NCBI GenBank assembly: GCA_023254985.1
Contig: JALRJT010000063.1
Coordinates: 1-6,757, forward strand
Source: Ilumatobacteraceae bacterium
GTDB lineage: Bacteria > Actinomycetota > Acidimicrobiia > Acidimicrobiales > Ilumatobacteraceae
DNA length: 6,757 nt
Direction of reading: 5' to 3'
Shown here: in pieces, positions 5,773-6,757 of the stretch
Position numbering within the stretch: position 1 is the first letter of the stretch
Layout of the letters: each line of letters opens with the position of its first letter
Translations under genes and position numbers: made by a program
Notes under the pieces: generated by a model
The model's database searches: none
The model's input: the letters and a program-made list of their open reading frames with translations, nothing else
Told to the model about the DNA's origin: nothing

Positions 5773-6757
5773 CGAGCGCCATCTCCTTGCGGTTACCGAA
5801 GATGCCTTGCGGGCGGAACGTCATGAGCAACATGAGTCCAAGGCCGATGAGCATGTAATTGACGGGCCCCACTTGAGACTTTTGCAATAGTCCGAAACCG
5901 AATATCTCGACCGGACTGTTCTTGGTCAGCTCGCGTAAGAAATTGTCTGAGAACACATACAGACCCCAGAACACCATCGGTCCGACGACGGAGCCGCGCA
6001 CCTTGGCCACACCACCAAGCACAAGTGCGGTCAACACATAGAACGTGACGTCACGGCTGTAGTTGTCAGGCTGCACCGATCCCCGGTCCAAAGCGAACAC
6101 TGCTCCAGAGAACATGCCAATCACGCCACCGATGATCAGAGACTGCATCTTGTACGAATACACGTTCTTGCCAAGACTGCGAACTGCGTCCTCGTCTTCA
6201 CGAATCGCCTTCACGACACGACCCCACGGACTGCGCATCAACAAGAACACCAGTCCCGAGAAGATGCCGACGAGCGCCCAGGCGACGATCAGCGTCCACA
6301 ACGTGTAACCCCTGTATTGGAATGGTCGGATGCCATACAAATGGCCTGGATCGAACGGACTGAGGTTGCGGAATTCGCTGCTGAAGGAGTTGATGCCATC
6401 CGAGCCGCCGAAATACTCCTTGAAGCGCACCGAACGCACAACAAGTCGAACGATCTCCGCCGTCGCGATCGTGACAATGGCGAGATAATCGGCTCGCAGT
6501 CGAAGTGTAGGAATGCCCACGAGGACGCCGAGAACGACGACATAAATCAGTCCGATGAGGATGCCCCACCACATTCCGACACCGAAGTACTGGGAGGTCA
6601 TTCCCAGCCCATAGGCACCACAGGCCATGAAGGCAGCTTGACCGAAGTTCAACAAACCCGTGTAGCCGAACTGCACATTCAAGCCGATCGCAGCTAGCGC
6701 AAAATATGCCGCGTCCATACCGATCAGTGCGCTAATGGTATTTTCGAGAACTTTGAG
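5762..6757 (-). CDS. livM: Branched-chain amino acid/amide ABC transporter permease, LivM family (5' end beyond window)
   Basis: A hydrophobic inner-membrane permease subunit of the HAAT importer. The frame is open to the right edge: before the first visible Met (codon at 6718) come 13 more in-frame codons, LKVLENTISALIG, which fit the start of a LivM first membrane segment. The true start is therefore upstream, and the Met at 6718 is internal. Typical LivM text follows: AAIGLNVQFGYTGLLNFGQ, GAYG, TLRLRADYLAIVTIATAEI, GGSDGI and the C-terminal FRPQGIFGNRKE. The cytoplasmic coupling loop SPWGRVVKAIREDEDAVRSL (about 6160-6232) would dock the ATPases. I count roughly eight hydrophobic segments. 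The 3' end overlaps livG by 11 nt. A livH-type permease gene is expected further upstream, off the right edge. Confidence 0.93.
   Translation of the reverse strand, partial: LKVLENTISALIGMDAAYFALAAIGLNVQFGYTGLLNFGQAAFMACGAYGLGMTSQYFGVGMWWGILIGLIYVVVLGVLVGIPTLRLRADYLAIVTIATAEIVRLVVRSVRFKEYFGGSDGINSFSSEFRNLSPFDPGHLYGIRPFQYRGYTLWTLIVAWALVGIFSGLVFLLMRSPWGRVVKAIREDEDAVRSLGKNVYSYKMQSLIIGGVIGMFSGAVFALDRGSVQPDNYSRDVTFYVLTALVLGGVAKVRGSVVGPMVFWGLYVFSDNFLRELTKNSPVEIFGFGLLQKSQVGPVNYMLIGLGLMLLMTFRPQGIFGNRKEMALDGR

Noticed and set aside
5317..5826. A 169-codon plus-strand ORF opposite livG
   Set aside because: It is antisense to all LivG motifs around the Walker A region, has a low-quality composition and no upstream ribosome binding site worth noting.
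1..6757. CRISPR arrays, tRNA/rRNA genes, insertion sequences or phage genes
   Set aside because: I saw no regularly spaced repeats, no tRNA-like folds, no transposase or integrase motifs and no terminal inverted repeats. The genes are ordinary housekeeping and transport genes.

Overview
The window looks like a piece of an actinobacterial chromosome, most likely from the Acidimicrobiia (Ilumatobacter-like). This is inferred from the moderately high GC content, the actinobacteria-type GuaB1 (IMPDH-like GMP reductase with CBS domains), and a LivG and substrate-binding protein whose wording resembles that clade. The assignment is made from memory of family sequences, not from a search. The genes are tightly packed and no gene-free stretch exceeds about 120 bases.

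Left part (1-2630). On the minus strand guaB1 is followed by the 5' end of cmk (cytidylate kinase). The two overlap by GTGA, so they are probably co-transcribed and translationally coupled. Divergent from guaB1, on the plus strand, is a full-length Sua5/YrdC-type threonylcarbamoyl-AMP synthase gene for tRNA t6A modification. The 47-bp gap between them holds back-to-back -10 elements that overlap on one CCTAGG palindrome. The sua5-like gene appears to be leaderless.

Middle (2631-4125). A lipoprotein substrate-binding protein gene of the LivJ/LivK (type I periplasmic binding protein) class has its own transcription unit. It has a good -35/-10 promoter overlapping a 10-bp direct repeat, a hairpin in the 5' leader, a strong ribosome binding site and a near-perfect intrinsic terminator. 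The protein is the most striking item in the window. Its sequence blocks are in the wrong order: the block that normally forms the C-terminal third of such proteins lies directly after the signal peptide and lipobox, and the normal N-terminal start of the mature domain comes only at about residue 192. The ORF stops exactly where the moved block would normally begin. Nothing seems to be lost, so this reads as an in-frame circular permutation of a solute-binding protein that keeps its signal peptide. A chimeric assembly or other rearrangement artefact must be excluded.

Right part (4169-6757). On the minus strand, convergent with the binding-protein gene, lies a livM-livG-livF run with overlapping ends. 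It encodes a permease subunit (5' end beyond the window) and two ABC ATPases of the branched-chain amino acid/amide (HAAT) uptake family. A livH-type permease gene would be expected just beyond the right edge. Together with the lipoprotein these would form one high-affinity importer: the lipoprotein captures a substrate (branched-chain amino acid, amide, urea or similar; not determinable here) and LivHM/LivGF move it inwards using ATP.
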